From Natrinema zhouii (GTDB taxonomy: Archaea; Halobacteriota; Halobacteria; Halobacteriales; Natrialbaceae): a DNA stretch of 64,000 nucleotides. Both the position numbers and the translations under genes were made by a program. The notes beneath the pieces were generated by a model that saw only the letters and a list, made by a program, of their open reading frames with translations, searched no databases and had not been told where the DNA came from. Numbering within the stretch: the first letter of the stretch is position 1; the number at the start of each line of letters is the position of its first letter. The stretch lies in NCBI RefSeq assembly GCF_013456555.2, contig NZ_CP059154.1, positions 1,984,001 through 2,048,000 of the forward strand. The letters run 5' to 3'. Positions 25,810 through 34,210 of the stretch are shown piece by piece.

Positions 25810-27324
25810 TCAGTCGTCGTCCAACGATTCGACGGCCTCGAGCGGCTTGCCGGAGTCGACCGAGCCGGAGCCGACACCGTCCGTCAGATCGCCCTCGCGC
25901 CACGTTCCCCGGCGGAACCAGGCGATAGCGATGAACGCGCCGGCGATCGTCGAGATCGCGAACGCGAGCCAGACGCCCGTCGAGCCGAACCGCTCGGCCC
26001 CGACCCAGGCGAGCGGGAACCGGATGAGACCGAGGGTGATGACGGAGATGACCGCCGCGATGAGCGTGTGACCGGAGCCGCGGAAGCCGCCGCTGTACGC
26101 CCGAAGGACGCCCATGAACCCGAACGTCAGCGCCGTGTACTGGAGGAAGACGGCCCCCTCCGCGACGACGGCCGGATCGGTCGTGAAGACCGCGATAATC
26201 GGCTCCGCCGCGAGGAAGACGAGACTGCCGAGGAGGGTGAGCCCGACGAACATCACCTTCGCGCCGAAGTGGTTCGTGCGGGCCGCGCGATCAGTCTTTC
26301 CGGCACCCATGTTCTGCCCGGTCATCGTCTCGATGCCCTGCGAGAACGCGATCGCCGGGAGGAAGATAACGGAGAACACGCGCGTTCCGATGCCGTACGC
26401 CGCCACGACCGTCTCCGGGAAGGCCGCGATGATCACGAGCAGGAGGTTGATCGAGAGCGCGCGCGTCGTCCCCTCGACCGAGGCCGGCATCCCGATATCG
26501 AAGAGTCGGCGCAGGTAGCCGAGATCGGGGCGCATCTGCTCGAGGTGGATCTGAACGCCGTGCGTGCCGCGGAACAGGATCGCGAGGCCGACCGCGAACG
26601 CCAGCACCCTCGAGGCGACGGTCGCGATCGCCGCACCCTCGATGCCGGAGCCGGCGTAGGTGGTCAGCTCGAACAGCTGCGCTTCGACGCCGCCCAGTCC
26701 CAGATAGCCGAACAGGGGGTTATTCTGAAACCCGAAGATGAGGAACGGATCGAGGACGATGTTGAGAACCACCGAGCCGAACATGACGAGCATCGGCGTG
26801 ACGGTGTCGCCGTACCCCCGCATGAGCGCGATGAAGACGAAGAAGCCGAAGACGGCGCTCAGCCCGAGGGCGAACACCCGCATGTACGACGCGGCGAGCG
26901 GGGCGATACTGTCGGACGCCCCGAGTAACGCAAGCACCTCGTCGATGAAGAGGTAGCCGACCGCGCCCAGAACGAGCGAGATTATCACGGCGAACGTCAC
27001 CGTCTGTGCGGCGGCGTACTCGGCGTCGCGCTCCCTGCCGGCACCCGTGTACTGCGCGACGAGGACGCTCCCGGCGACCGACACGCCGAGCGCGAGCGCG
27101 ATGAGGAAGAATACCATCGGGAACGCGAAACTGATCGCGGCGAGCGAGGTCGTGCTGTACTGGCCCAGCCAGAACGTGTCCGCGAGGTTGTAGGCGACCT
27201 GGAGCAGATTCGTGATAATGAGCGGAACCGAGAGATACAACAACGGCTTCGCGATGCCGCCGGACGTGAGATCGAGTTCCTCGGGGGATTTGAAGATGGC
27301 GTCGACGTGTTGGCGGAGGCTCAC
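25810..27324 (-). CDS. MATE family efflux transporter
   Basis: The 504-residue protein has about 12 membrane helices in two halves related by pseudosymmetry. Signatures are PLLYLSVPLIITNLLQVAYNLADTFWLGQY, SVLVAQYTGAGR, VLDPFLIFGFQNNPLFGYLGLGG and ETMTGQNMGAGKTDRA. MATE proteins export cationic drugs or metabolites in exchange for Na+ or H+. The start is GTG, overlapping by 4 nt (GTGA) the stop of the upstream tetR gene, so both are on one transcript. The C-terminal 40 residues are a hydrophilic tail. A TetR repressor in front predicts substrate-induced expression. Confidence 0.93.
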   Translation of the reverse strand: MSLRQHVDAIFKSPEELDLTSGGIAKPLLYLSVPLIITNLLQVAYNLADTFWLGQYSTTSLAAISFAFPMVFFLIALALGVSVAGSVLVAQYTGAGRERDAEYAAAQTVTFAVIISLVLGAVGYLFIDEVLALLGASDSIAPLAASYMRVFALGLSAVFGFFVFIALMRGYGDTVTPMLVMFGSVVLNIVLDPFLIFGFQNNPLFGYLGLGGVEAQLFELTTYAGSGIEGAAIATVASRVLAFAVGLAILFRGTHGVQIHLEQMRPDLGYLRRLFDIGMPASVEGTTRALSINLLLVIIAAFPETVVAAYGIGTRVFSVIFLPAIAFSQGIETMTGQNMGAGKTDRAARTNHFGAKVMFVGLTLLGSLVFLAAEPIIAVFTTDPAVVAEGAVFLQYTALTFGFMGVLRAYSGGFRGSGHTLIAAVISVITLGLIRFPLAWVGAERFGSTGVWLAFAISTIAGAFIAIAWFRRGTWREGDLTDGVGSGSVDSGKPLEAVESLDDD

Positions 27325-27956
27325 GGCGAGCGTTCCTCCGCGGCGTTCGCATCGTTCGTCCCGTTCGCGGCGTCCGCGTCGGTCGTAGCGACGAGATGGC
27401 GGTCGACGTAGTCGAGGAGCTGTGCGCGCGTCTGCTCCGGCGGGTGACCGACGGCGACGTGGCGCGTCTGTGCCCCGTTCAGCACCGTCACGAGGAAATC
27501 GGCGATCGACTCGGCATCGAAATCGTCCCGGAAGACGCCCCGTTCCTGACCGTCCAGCAGGGTCGACTCGAGGCGCTCGTGGAGGAGGTGATCGAACGCC
27601 TCGAGTTGCACCCTGAACTCGTCGTCGTAGGGTCCCTGGGCCTTGATTTCGAGGAGGGCCGTCCGGAACTCCTGCTCCGTCTCCCCGTCCCGCGGGGAGA
27701 GGACGGTCTCGATCAGGGCTCGCAGGCGCTCGTCCGGACCGTCGGCCTCGAGGGCGTCGATGCGGGCGGCGAACGAGTCGTACAGGTACTCCAGGAACGC
27801 GGACAGCAGCTCCTGTTTGCTGTCGTAGTGGTAATGGAGAGTTCCCTTGCTCTTCGACGATTCGGCGGCGATGTCTTGCATGCGGAGCGACGCGTAGCCG
27901 TGTTTGCAGAGGGCCACGTAGGTCGCTTCCATGAGTTCGTTCTGTGTCGTAGTCAT
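27321..27956 (-). CDS. TetR/AcrR family repressor of the MATE operon
   Basis: The 211-residue protein has an N-terminal HTH (LMEATYVALCKHGYASLRMQDIAAESSKSKGTLHYHYDSKQELLS) that is the TetR_N pattern, with a longer ligand-binding domain of helices to residue 190 and a low-complexity tail. TetR regulators repress transcription until a ligand is bound. Two 18-nt palindromes lie within 60 nt upstream, between the putative TATA (rc TTATCTTT at about 28013-28020) and the ATG, fitting autoregulation of the tetR-MATE operon. The ligand is unknown; a transported toxin or membrane stress are the usual possibilities. Confidence 0.92.
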   Translation of the reverse strand: MTTTQNELMEATYVALCKHGYASLRMQDIAAESSKSKGTLHYHYDSKQELLSAFLEYLYDSFAARIDALEADGPDERLRALIETVLSPRDGETEQEFRTALLEIKAQGPYDDEFRVQLEAFDHLLHERLESTLLDGQERGVFRDDFDAESIADFLVTVLNGAQTRHVAVGHPPEQTRAQLLDYVDRHLVATTDADAANGTNDANAAEERSP

Positions 27957-27966
27957 TCAGGCTCCG

Positions 27967-28012
27967 TGACTGGCTGGCCAGTCAGGTCGATACCTGACTT
28001 ACCGGCCAGTCA
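27967..28012. promoter_or_regulatory. Twin TetR operators of the tetR-MATE operon
   Basis: Site 1, TGACTGGC-TG-GCCAGTCA at 27967-27984, is a perfect dyad with 8-bp arms. Site 2, TGACTTAC-CG-GCCAGTCA at 27995-28012, is the same with two mismatches in one arm. Their centres are 28 bp apart. Between them GTCAGGT-CGAT-ACCTGAC forms a further 7-bp dyad made from the inner halves of both sites. All lie just downstream of the minus-strand TATA, where a bound repressor would block transcription. The same half-site forms the hairpin at 7322-7350. Confidence 0.8.
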
Positions 28013-28109
28013 AAGATAAGTCGTTCGCACGGCGATGACTCGTCTGACCGACGAGAGCCCGCGACGGGTGATCGAGAACGAGCGCGAAAATCAGCGAAAC
28101 GGGGAGCGA

Positions 28110-28670
28110 TCAGTTGCCGTTATCGTACTCGTACTCCCGTTCCGGATCCTCGACGCCCTCGGTCCGTGAACCGACCCACGCGCCCAGCGAGAGGCCATAA
28201 ACGAGATGGCCCGCGTGGAAGAGCGCGAGTTCGTCGGCCTCGAGGCGGATATCGAGGAGTTCCTTCAGCATGACCTGCGCGCCGAAGGCCGACAGGACCA
28301 TGCCGTAGATCGAGCCCCAGACGAGTCCGCGCTGTTCGGGTTCGATGGATCGACCGGCGTCGTACAGGGAGAACAGCACGCCGAATACCACGCCCGAGCT
28401 GACCCCGTAGAGCAGGTGAAGGGCGAGGCCGGCGACCGGGTGATCGTCCGGGTCGCCGTCGGCGACGTACTGCGACCAGAAGTTCGCCGACGGCGGCAGC
28501 GAGCGCAGGATCGGCAGGCGGAAGGCCGTCATGATGAGCGTCGCAACGAACCCCGCCTGAATCCCGCGGACAGCCGCGCCGGTAGCGTGTTCCAGCCGCG
28601 AGTGCTCGTCGGTGGCTTCGGTGTCGCCCTCGGTGTCGATGATCGGTCGAAGGAGATCGGATACAGACAT
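28110..28670 (-). CDS. Conserved four-helix membrane protein (possibly DUF6789-like)
   Basis: The 186-residue product has about four membrane helices (IQAGFVATLIMTAF; GLALHLLYGVSSGVVFGVLF; GLVWGSIYGMVLSAFGAQV; LALFHAGHLVYGLSLGAWV), with loops FWSQYVADGDPDDHP and the motif ELALFHAGHLVYGL near the end, which has a conserved His pair. It resembles small haloarchaeal YagU/DUF6789-type membrane proteins of unknown function. The N-terminal 35 residues are hydrophilic. It is divergent from the oxidoreductase gene and probably has its own promoter. Name and function remain uncertain. Confidence 0.6.
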   Translation of the reverse strand: MSVSDLLRPIIDTEGDTEATDEHSRLEHATGAAVRGIQAGFVATLIMTAFRLPILRSLPPSANFWSQYVADGDPDDHPVAGLALHLLYGVSSGVVFGVLFSLYDAGRSIEPEQRGLVWGSIYGMVLSAFGAQVMLKELLDIRLEADELALFHAGHLVYGLSLGAWVGSRTEGVEDPEREYEYDNGN

Positions 28671-28820
28671 CGTGGTCTCGGTATCCGTGGTAGCACGGAT
28701 ATCCCCTTAACCCTCCGGCGCGCTGTTTACTGGTCCCCGCGTCCCGGCCGTGAACGGGTCGGCTCGGCGGCAGCGATGATTCGGTGGGCGCGGCGATCAC
28801 CGCTCACCGCCGACTGCTGG

Positions 28821-28830
28821 AATATTTATA
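28821..28830 (+). promoter_or_regulatory. TATA box for the Gfo/Idh/MocA gene
   Basis: AATATTTATA is a strong archaeal TATA-like sequence in an otherwise GC-rich region. The distance from its centre to the ATG at 28853 is about 27 nt, so transcription is expected to begin at or next to the start codon (leaderless mRNA), as is common in haloarchaea. Confidence 0.7.
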
Positions 28831-28852
28831 CGCGTTCCCGAAACACACGGAC

Positions 28853-29821
28853 ATGGATTTCGGCGTCCTCAGTACGGCGGGCATCGCACAGAAGGCGTTC
28901 CTCCCGGGAATCGAAGCCAGCGACCACGCCGTGACGGCAATTGCGTCTCGCGACGAAGCCGACGCGCGCGCCGTCGCGGCCGAGTACGGGATCGGAGAGA
29001 CCTACGGCGACTACGGCGAACTCATCGCGAACGCCGATGTCGACGCCCTCTATATCCCGCTGCCGAACGCCCTGCACGCGGAGTGGACGAAACGCGCGGC
29101 CGACGCCGGGCTCGACGTCCTCTGTGAGAAGCCGCTGGCGGTCGACACGGCGGAAGCGCGCGACGTCGTCGACCACTGTGCAGATCGGGGTGTGGCCCTG
29201 ATGGAAGCGTTCATGTACCGGTACCACCCCCGAACCGAGCGCGCGTTCGCCCTGGCGCGCGACGAGCTCGAGGACGTGCGCTCGGTGACGGCGACGTTCA
29301 AGTACCGGCTCGACCGGACGGAAGACATTCGCCTCTCGCCCGAGCTGGCGGGCGGGAGCCTGATGGATGTCGGCTGCTACGCCGTCTCCGTGGTCCGTCA
29401 GGCCCTCGGCGAGCCGGAGCGGGCGTACGCGACCGCAGCCGACACCCGTGATGCCGGCGTCGATACGGAGCTGACCGGAATCCTCGAGTACGCGGACGGG
29501 GTGACCGGCCGAGTCTCGTCGGGCTTCGACACCGAAGGCGTCCAGCGCTACCGCATCGAGGCGACCAACGGCTGGGTCGAGGTCCAGGACGCGTTCGATA
29601 TCCCCGAGGGGGAACTGTCCCTCGAGTACCGGATCGACGGCCGTCACGGCGTCGAGACGCTCGATCCGGTCGACCAGTTCCGGCTCGAGATCGATCACTT
29701 CGCCGACTGCGTCGCCGCCGACCGGACCCCGCGAACGGACGGCGACGAGGCGATCGCCAATATGCGGGTGCTCGATGCGCTGTCGGAAAGCGCCGAGCGC
29801 GACCGTCCCGTCGATCTTTGA
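28853..29821 (+). CDS. Gfo/Idh/MocA family NAD(P)-dependent oxidoreductase
   Basis: The 322-residue protein has a Rossmann N terminus (MDFGVLSTAGIAQKAFLPGI), a dinucleotide region (AIASRDEADARAVAAEYGI), the family signature LDVLCEKPLAV with the catalytic Lys, and YRYHPRTERAF; the second half is the alpha/beta C-terminal dimer domain. Family members oxidise or reduce sugars and inositols (glucose-fructose oxidoreductase, xylose dehydrogenase). MDVGCYAVSVVRQALGEP is typical of NADP-dependent xylose/glucose dehydrogenase subgroups. Substrate remains undetermined. A TATA box about 27 nt upstream supports this ATG. The next gene, larE, starts 58 bp later. Confidence 0.88.
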   Translation: MDFGVLSTAGIAQKAFLPGIEASDHAVTAIASRDEADARAVAAEYGIGETYGDYGELIANADVDALYIPLPNALHAEWTKRAADAGLDVLCEKPLAVDTAEARDVVDHCADRGVALMEAFMYRYHPRTERAFALARDELEDVRSVTATFKYRLDRTEDIRLSPELAGGSLMDVGCYAVSVVRQALGEPERAYATAADTRDAGVDTELTGILEYADGVTGRVSSGFDTEGVQRYRIEATNGWVEVQDAFDIPEGELSLEYRIDGRHGVETLDPVDQFRLEIDHFADCVAADRTPRTDGDEAIANMRVLDALSESAERDRPVDL

Positions 29822-29879
29822 CGAACCCTACGTGAGCCGCGGACAACGTCCTTTTGCCCGTCCGGTTCGAACGACGCCC

Positions 29880-30704
29880 ATGACATCGGTCGAGGCGAAA
29901 CTCGAGGCCGCGCGCGACGACCTCGCCGGCCGGGACGGGGTCCTCGTGGCCTTCTCCGGCGGGGTCGACTCGAGCGTGGTGGCCGCGCTCGCCCACGACG
30001 CGCTCGGCGCGGACGCCGTCGCCTGCACTGCAAAGAGCGAGACGCTTCCCGCGGCCGAACTCGAGGACGCCGAGCGGGTCGCACGCGAGATCGGCATCCA
30101 CCACGAGATCGTCTCCTTCTCGGAGCTCGAGAGCGACGCGTTCGTCGAAAACGACGACGATCGCTGCTATCACTGCCGGACGATGCGACTCGGCGAGATG
30201 CTCGAGACCGCCCGCGAGCTCGAGGTCGGGACGGTCTGTGACGGCACGAACGCGGACGATCCAGGCGCGGGCCATCGGCCCGGACTGCAGGCGGTAGACG
30301 AACTCGACGTTCACTCGCCGCTGCTGGCCAACGACATCGCGAAAGACGAGGTCCGCGAGATCGCCGCCCGCTACGACCTGTCGGTCGCCGACAAGCCCTC
30401 GATGGCCTGTCTCTCCTCGCGGATCCCGACCGGGCTCGATGTCACCGACGACCGACTCGCGCGGATCGAGCGGGCCGAGGCGCTGCTCCGCCAGTGGGGC
30501 TTCGACCAGTTCCGCGTCCGCGACCACGACGGCCTCGCCCGCATCGAGGTTGCACCCGACGAACTCGAGCGCGCCCTGGAGCGCGAGTTCGTCGAGACGG
30601 TCCGGACCGAACTCTCGAAACTGGGGTTCGATCACGTCACGCTCGACCTCCACGGCTACCGGACCGGGAGCGTCAGTCCCGAGGCCGCCGGCGACGACGA
30701 TTAA
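29880..30704 (+). CDS. larE: LarE, ATP-dependent sacrificial sulfur transferase
   Basis: The 274-residue protein has the PP-loop (VLVAFSGGVDSSVVAAL, residues 21-37), NDDDRCYHCRTMRLGEML, VCDGTNADD, and KPSMACLSSRIPTG, in which the Cys corresponds to the sacrificial sulfur donor of LarE. LarE adenylates and then sulfurates the nickel-pincer nucleotide precursor, working with LarB and LarC to make the cofactor of lactate racemase and similar enzymes. No larB, larC or larA is nearby, so the partners lie elsewhere or the protein has another thiolation role. The C-terminal domain includes FRVRDHDGLARIEVAPDE. Confidence 0.93.
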   Translation: MTSVEAKLEAARDDLAGRDGVLVAFSGGVDSSVVAALAHDALGADAVACTAKSETLPAAELEDAERVAREIGIHHEIVSFSELESDAFVENDDDRCYHCRTMRLGEMLETARELEVGTVCDGTNADDPGAGHRPGLQAVDELDVHSPLLANDIAKDEVREIAARYDLSVADKPSMACLSSRIPTGLDVTDDRLARIERAEALLRQWGFDQFRVRDHDGLARIEVAPDELERALEREFVETVRTELSKLGFDHVTLDLHGYRTGSVSPEAAGDDD

Positions 30705-30707
30705 CAA

Positions 30708-30915
30708 CGAAATTTTGTTCTGCGCGAGCGGCGGCGCTATGCGCCTTGCTCGCTCGACAAAATTTCGATCAAAAGCACTCCTCCTTCCCCGCCGCTCGCT
30801 TCGCTCGCTCTGGGTCAGTCGTCGGCCCGCTCGCTCACTGACTCGCGGCCGTTGGCCGCTCGTCTTTTCGCGGCGCTTTGCGCCGCGCGTTCGGTCGCTT
30901 GCGGTGGTTATTGGT
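30708..30915. repeat. Nested hairpin array directly after larE
   Basis: A 60-nt nested hairpin begins 4 nt past the larE stop codon: outer stem CGAAATTTTGT / ACAAAATTTCG (30708-30718, 30757-30767, 11 bp), middle stem CGAGCG / CGCTCG, inner stem GGCGC-TAT-GCGCC. Further hairpins are GCGGCC-GTT-GGCCGC (30845-30859) and CGCGGCGC-TTT-GCGCCGCG (30869-30887). No coding sequence fits. The arrangement resembles haloarchaeal repeated intergenic elements; it could terminate or stabilise the larE mRNA. Nothing of the kind occurs between other genes of this window except at 7970-8044. Confidence 0.65.
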
Positions 30916-31255
30916 TAACCGCCTGCCCTCCCCCGGGTTACGCGGCTCTCGCATCTGCTCGAGCCGCGCTCCCGGCCAGACAAATAGGTTCGTTCTGTGT
31001 CGAATCCTCGAGTCATAACTGACCGCTCCCGGCCAAGAATCAACAGTCGATCGCGGAACGGAGGCGAGGAACCGGCCGCCGCTACGAGAACAGATTCATC
31101 GATTGTAACGATACAGCGTTCGTCAGTAGACAAACTTCCAAAATATAATCGTCTATGCACCAGAGAACCCGTCATAGATGAAGGTTCTGGACTAGCGTCC
31201 GATAATATTGCTCGTTACGATACGAACGTAGCACTTGGGTTAGTATCAGTAATCG
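30916..31255. other. Intergenic region without a convincing gene
   Basis: A minus-strand ATG frame (30915-31175) and a plus-strand frame cross this stretch, but both have ser/arg-rich, non-conserved-looking products. The minus frame has a TATA-like CAATATTA about 30 nt before its ATG, so a tiny gene cannot be excluded. An 11-nt direct repeat CGCTCCCGGCC occurs at about 30969 and 31023. The sequence is more AT-rich than average. No RNA gene was recognised. Confidence 0.35.
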
Positions 31256-31612
31256 ATGGAAGCCGACGTGCCGCTCGAGTGGAACACGGAAGAGTGTCGG
31301 ACCTATACCCCGGCCGACACGGACCGGGAAATGCAGTATCGGACGTACCGCCACGAATCAGGTGATTTACGGCTCAAGGTCGCACCCGCCTCGCTCGACG
31401 GTGAAGATCACCCCGGCTACTCGCTGACGGCGACGAGCTATCCGGGGCTCGATCTCTCCGAAACGATGCGGGTCAGAACCGTCCTCACGTTCGAACGGTG
31501 TAACCGAATCGCTCGAGAGTTCATGGATCTCTTCTCGGCCAGCTACGACGGCCCCGGCTCGCTCGAGGACGCGCTGGACTACGCCTACGAGCGAACGCGT
31601 GAGCATCGCTAA
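31256..31612 (+). CDS. Conserved haloarchaeal small protein of unknown function
   Basis: The 118-residue acidic soluble protein starts with ADVPLEWNTEECRTYTPADTDREMQYRTYRHESGDLRLKVAP (written here in pieces of its alternating hydrophilic pattern), continues with YSLTATSYPGLDLSETMRV and ends with a helix DALDYAYERTREHR. The LRLKVAPASLDGEDHPGYSLT segment looks like a beta-sheet domain. I do not recognise a named domain. It is convergent to the amphi-Trp gene. Confidence rests on codon-use-like composition and length. Confidence 0.6.
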   Translation: MEADVPLEWNTEECRTYTPADTDREMQYRTYRHESGDLRLKVAPASLDGEDHPGYSLTATSYPGLDLSETMRVRTVLTFERCNRIAREFMDLFSASYDGPGSLEDALDYAYERTREHR

Positions 31613-31677
31613 CGGATCAATCGGCGGCAACGACAAATTATCCGGTCGGGTCTCGGGTGCCACGCCCAAGAGCAGCG

Positions 31678-31962
31678 TTACTCGATTTCTAACTGTCCGC
31701 CGCTCCCGTCCTCCCCGTCGGTCTCGTCCCACTCGAGTTCGAACTCGACGCTCAGTTCGCCGGGCGCGTCGGTCGGCCCCTCGCGTTCGGCTTTGACCTC
31801 GAATGTGGGACGAGCGGGCGGATCGAGCGTCACGGATTCGGATCCCGCTTTGAGCGTGATCGCCTCGCCGTCCTCGAGGTTGTCCGCGACGCGACGGAGT
31901 AACATCGCGATATCCGCTCGACTCTGGTCGCTCTCGGATTTGAAGAGTACTTCTTCGGGCAT
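31678..31962 (-). CDS. Amphi-Trp domain-containing protein
   Basis: The 94-residue protein begins with the family pattern MPEEVLFKSESDQSRADIAML, LRRVADNLEDGEAITLKAG and SESVTLDPPARPTFEVKAER, and ends with a beta-rich acidic part ELSVEFELEW. The amphi-Trp domain (named for an amphipathic helix and a conserved Trp, here ELEWD) occurs in small haloarchaeal proteins and at the tail of larger ones; its role is not known but it may bind nucleic acid or proteins. It is upstream of the nitrite reductase gene in the opposite-facing sense of transcription (both minus), separated by 82 bp. Confidence 0.85.
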   Translation of the reverse strand: MPEEVLFKSESDQSRADIAMLLRRVADNLEDGEAITLKAGSESVTLDPPARPTFEVKAEREGPTDAPGELSVEFELEWDETDGEDGSGGQLEIE

Positions 31963-32043
31963 GCTCGACTATACGGTCCGGGAGTTGATAAATACGTGCT
32001 CGAGAAATCGATTTGATACCGCCGAACCGGTGCCGTCTCCGTC

Positions 32044-33813
32044 TCAGTCGTCTGAAGGGGCCGCGGACTCCTCGCCGACCGCGGCCGCCGCGGACTCGCT
32101 CTCCGCGAAGGGGTACCACGACTGCTTGGCGTCGGCCATGTACGGTGCCTCGAAATTCGTCTCCTCGGGCTCGCAGAACTCTACGAGCTGTTCGGTGCCA
32201 GTGGCCTCGACCCACTGACGGAACGTCTGTCCCTCCGAACGGTGGGCCGCGTAGGCCTGAAGCAGGTTTCGAATCGCGCCGGGTGCCTCGTCGGCCGGCA
32301 CGCGCTGTTGCACCCACTCGATGAACGAGGGCTCCTCGCCGACGCCGCCGCCGACGCCGATGTCGAAGGCCTCGACCATTTCGCCGTTTTTGCGGGCGCG
32401 CATCCCTTGCAGACCGATGTCGGCGGTCATCGCCTGCCCGCAGTCGGCCGTGCAGCCGGAGTAGTGCATCTTGATCTTCCCGACGTCGTCGGGCAGGTCG
32501 ACGTTCTTGTTGAACCAGCGCAGCATGCGAGCCATCCGCCCTTTCGTCTCGGTCAGCGCGATCGAGCAGAACTCCGTGCCCGTACAGGCCATCGCGCCGC
32601 GCTCGAAGGGGCTCGGCTCGGCGGGGTACTCCTCGAGCAGCGGTTCGGCGAGCAGGGCCTCGAGATCCTCGTCGGCGACGTCGACGATGACGGGGTTCTG
32701 GCGGCGGGTCAGGCGGACCTCGCCGGAGCCGTACTCGTCGGCGTAGTCGGCCAGTTCGATGGCGTCCTCGGCCGGCAGGCGGCCGACGGGAACGCTCAGG
32801 CCGACGTAGTTCTGCCCGTCCTTCTGGTCGCCGACACCGACGTGGTCGTGTTGGCCGTCCTCGACGGGGCGGCCGGCGTTGTAGGTGTACTCCTCGCGGT
32901 AGTCCTCGCCCGCGCGGAGCATCTCGAAGTCGACGTACTCCTCCTGGAGCGTCTCGCGGATCTTTTCCATGCCCCAGTCCTCGGCGAAGAACCGCGCGCG
33001 GTTCTTCGAGCGGTTCTGGCGGTTGCCGTAGTCGTGGTAGAGTTCGACGAACCCGCGGCCGACCTCGTAGGCGTTCTCCGGTCGGACGAAAACGTCCAGC
33101 GGCGTCGCGGCGCGGGGCTGGCGACCGCCGAGCCCGCCGCCGATGCGGACGTTGAATCCCTTGACAGTCTCGCCGTCTACCTCCTTCGTCGCCGGCTCGA
33201 ACCCGATGTCGTTGATCGAGTCCTGCGCGCAGCCGACCGTACAGCCCGACGCGCTGATGTTGAACTTCCGGGGCATGTTCGACAGCGCGTCGTCTTTGCG
33301 AAGCTCCTCCTCGAAGCGCTCGAGCAGGGGCCCGGACTCGACGAACTCCTCGGCCTTCCCGTGGAGCGGACAGCCCGAAATGTTGCGCATCGTGTCGCCG
33401 CCCGCGGACCGGGAGTGGACGCCGGCGGACTCGAGTTTCTTCCAGATTTCGGGCACGTCCTCGAGCTCGAGCCAGTGGAGTTGGACGGACTGGCGGGTCG
33501 TGAGATCGATCCAGCCGTTGCCGAACTCGGGATTTTCGACGGGGCCCGTCGCGTAGTCGCGGGCGACCTCGCCGATCGTTCGCAGCTGATCCGGCTCTAA
33601 GATGCCGCTGGCGTTGGTCAGCCGCATCATGAAGTACGATTCCTGCCCGGAGCGCTGGTGGAACAGTCCCCAGAACTTGAACCGGGTGAACCACTTCTCG
33701 CGTTCGTCCTCCGGAATCGCCTCGTAGCCGCCGTTCTCGGCGAACTCGAGGATGTGTTCGCGAACCTCGTCGCCGTAACAGCCCTCCTTGAGCGCTTCTT
33801 TCTTATGCGCCAT
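32044..33813 (-). CDS. nasD: Ferredoxin-nitrite reductase (assimilatory)
   Basis: Reduces nitrite to ammonium with six electrons from ferredoxin. The 589-residue protein has two ferredoxin-like halves and two sirohaem domains. The [4Fe-4S]/sirohaem ligands are visible as ACTGTEFC (C-x5-C) and SGCTADCG (C-x3-C) at about 420-460; the first half has NISGCPLHG and SASGCTVGCAQD, which line the active site. It is the third gene of the nitrate assimilation set and has its own promoter, separated by 400 bp from the transporter. A conserved motif shared with the nitrate reductase promoter precedes it. Homologues are called nirA or, in haloarchaea, nasD. The ATG at MAHKKEALKEG is used; an extension from TTG is not supported. 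Confidence 0.93.
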   Translation of the reverse strand: MAHKKEALKEGCYGDEVREHILEFAENGGYEAIPEDEREKWFTRFKFWGLFHQRSGQESYFMMRLTNASGILEPDQLRTIGEVARDYATGPVENPEFGNGWIDLTTRQSVQLHWLELEDVPEIWKKLESAGVHSRSAGGDTMRNISGCPLHGKAEEFVESGPLLERFEEELRKDDALSNMPRKFNISASGCTVGCAQDSINDIGFEPATKEVDGETVKGFNVRIGGGLGGRQPRAATPLDVFVRPENAYEVGRGFVELYHDYGNRQNRSKNRARFFAEDWGMEKIRETLQEEYVDFEMLRAGEDYREEYTYNAGRPVEDGQHDHVGVGDQKDGQNYVGLSVPVGRLPAEDAIELADYADEYGSGEVRLTRRQNPVIVDVADEDLEALLAEPLLEEYPAEPSPFERGAMACTGTEFCSIALTETKGRMARMLRWFNKNVDLPDDVGKIKMHYSGCTADCGQAMTADIGLQGMRARKNGEMVEAFDIGVGGGVGEEPSFIEWVQQRVPADEAPGAIRNLLQAYAAHRSEGQTFRQWVEATGTEQLVEFCEPEETNFEAPYMADAKQSWYPFAESESAAAAVGEESAAPSDD

Positions 33814-34210
33814 CGTGGACCACCCCGATCGAACGATCGGAACCGAATCCGCAGAGTTCCTCGCCAAACATGATGTAATTCACGTTTTGACCTCATGGTC
33901 CTAAATCATATAACAGTAATCGTTTACAAATAGTTAATTTAGTCGCGCATTCGGGACCGGATGTGGTATCTCCAATGGAATATGGTCTGTATTAGGATGT
34001 ATATCGCGACTCAGCGGGTGGAGAATGGGCGATTGCAAACGCGTTCGGCGGTAGTCGTCGGTGTCTCGCGAAGGAACGCGGATACCGTATCCGATATCGG
34101 CGCACGAGGGCGCGCGGCGCGTGAAACCGACGTGCCACCACTCCGACGGAGACAGCGATCGGTCTCGAACTCGAGGAACGGGCAGAAACACGGTCGATAA
34201 CCGAACGTGT
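33814..34210. promoter_or_regulatory. Promoter and spacer upstream of nasD, containing the shared nitrate motif
   Basis: The motif at 33912-33941 (AACAGTAATCGTTTACAAAT on the + strand, then AGTTAATTTA) matches the one upstream of the nitrate reductase gene at 24 of 30 positions. Read with the gene, it lies immediately upstream of a TATA-like TTATATGA at 33907-33914, about 100 nt before the start. GTAA-TCGT-TTAC is an internal dyad. The remaining part up to the transporter stop contains short plus-strand frames with no conserved product and a region similar to CCATTGGAG (reverse) seen near the other nitrate promoter. No gene is recognised. Confidence 0.65.

Noticed and set aside
30915..31175. 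86-codon minus-strand frame with a TATA-like element
   Set aside because: Product is low in structure signals and Arg/Ser-rich; only the TATA spacing supports it, which is not enough.
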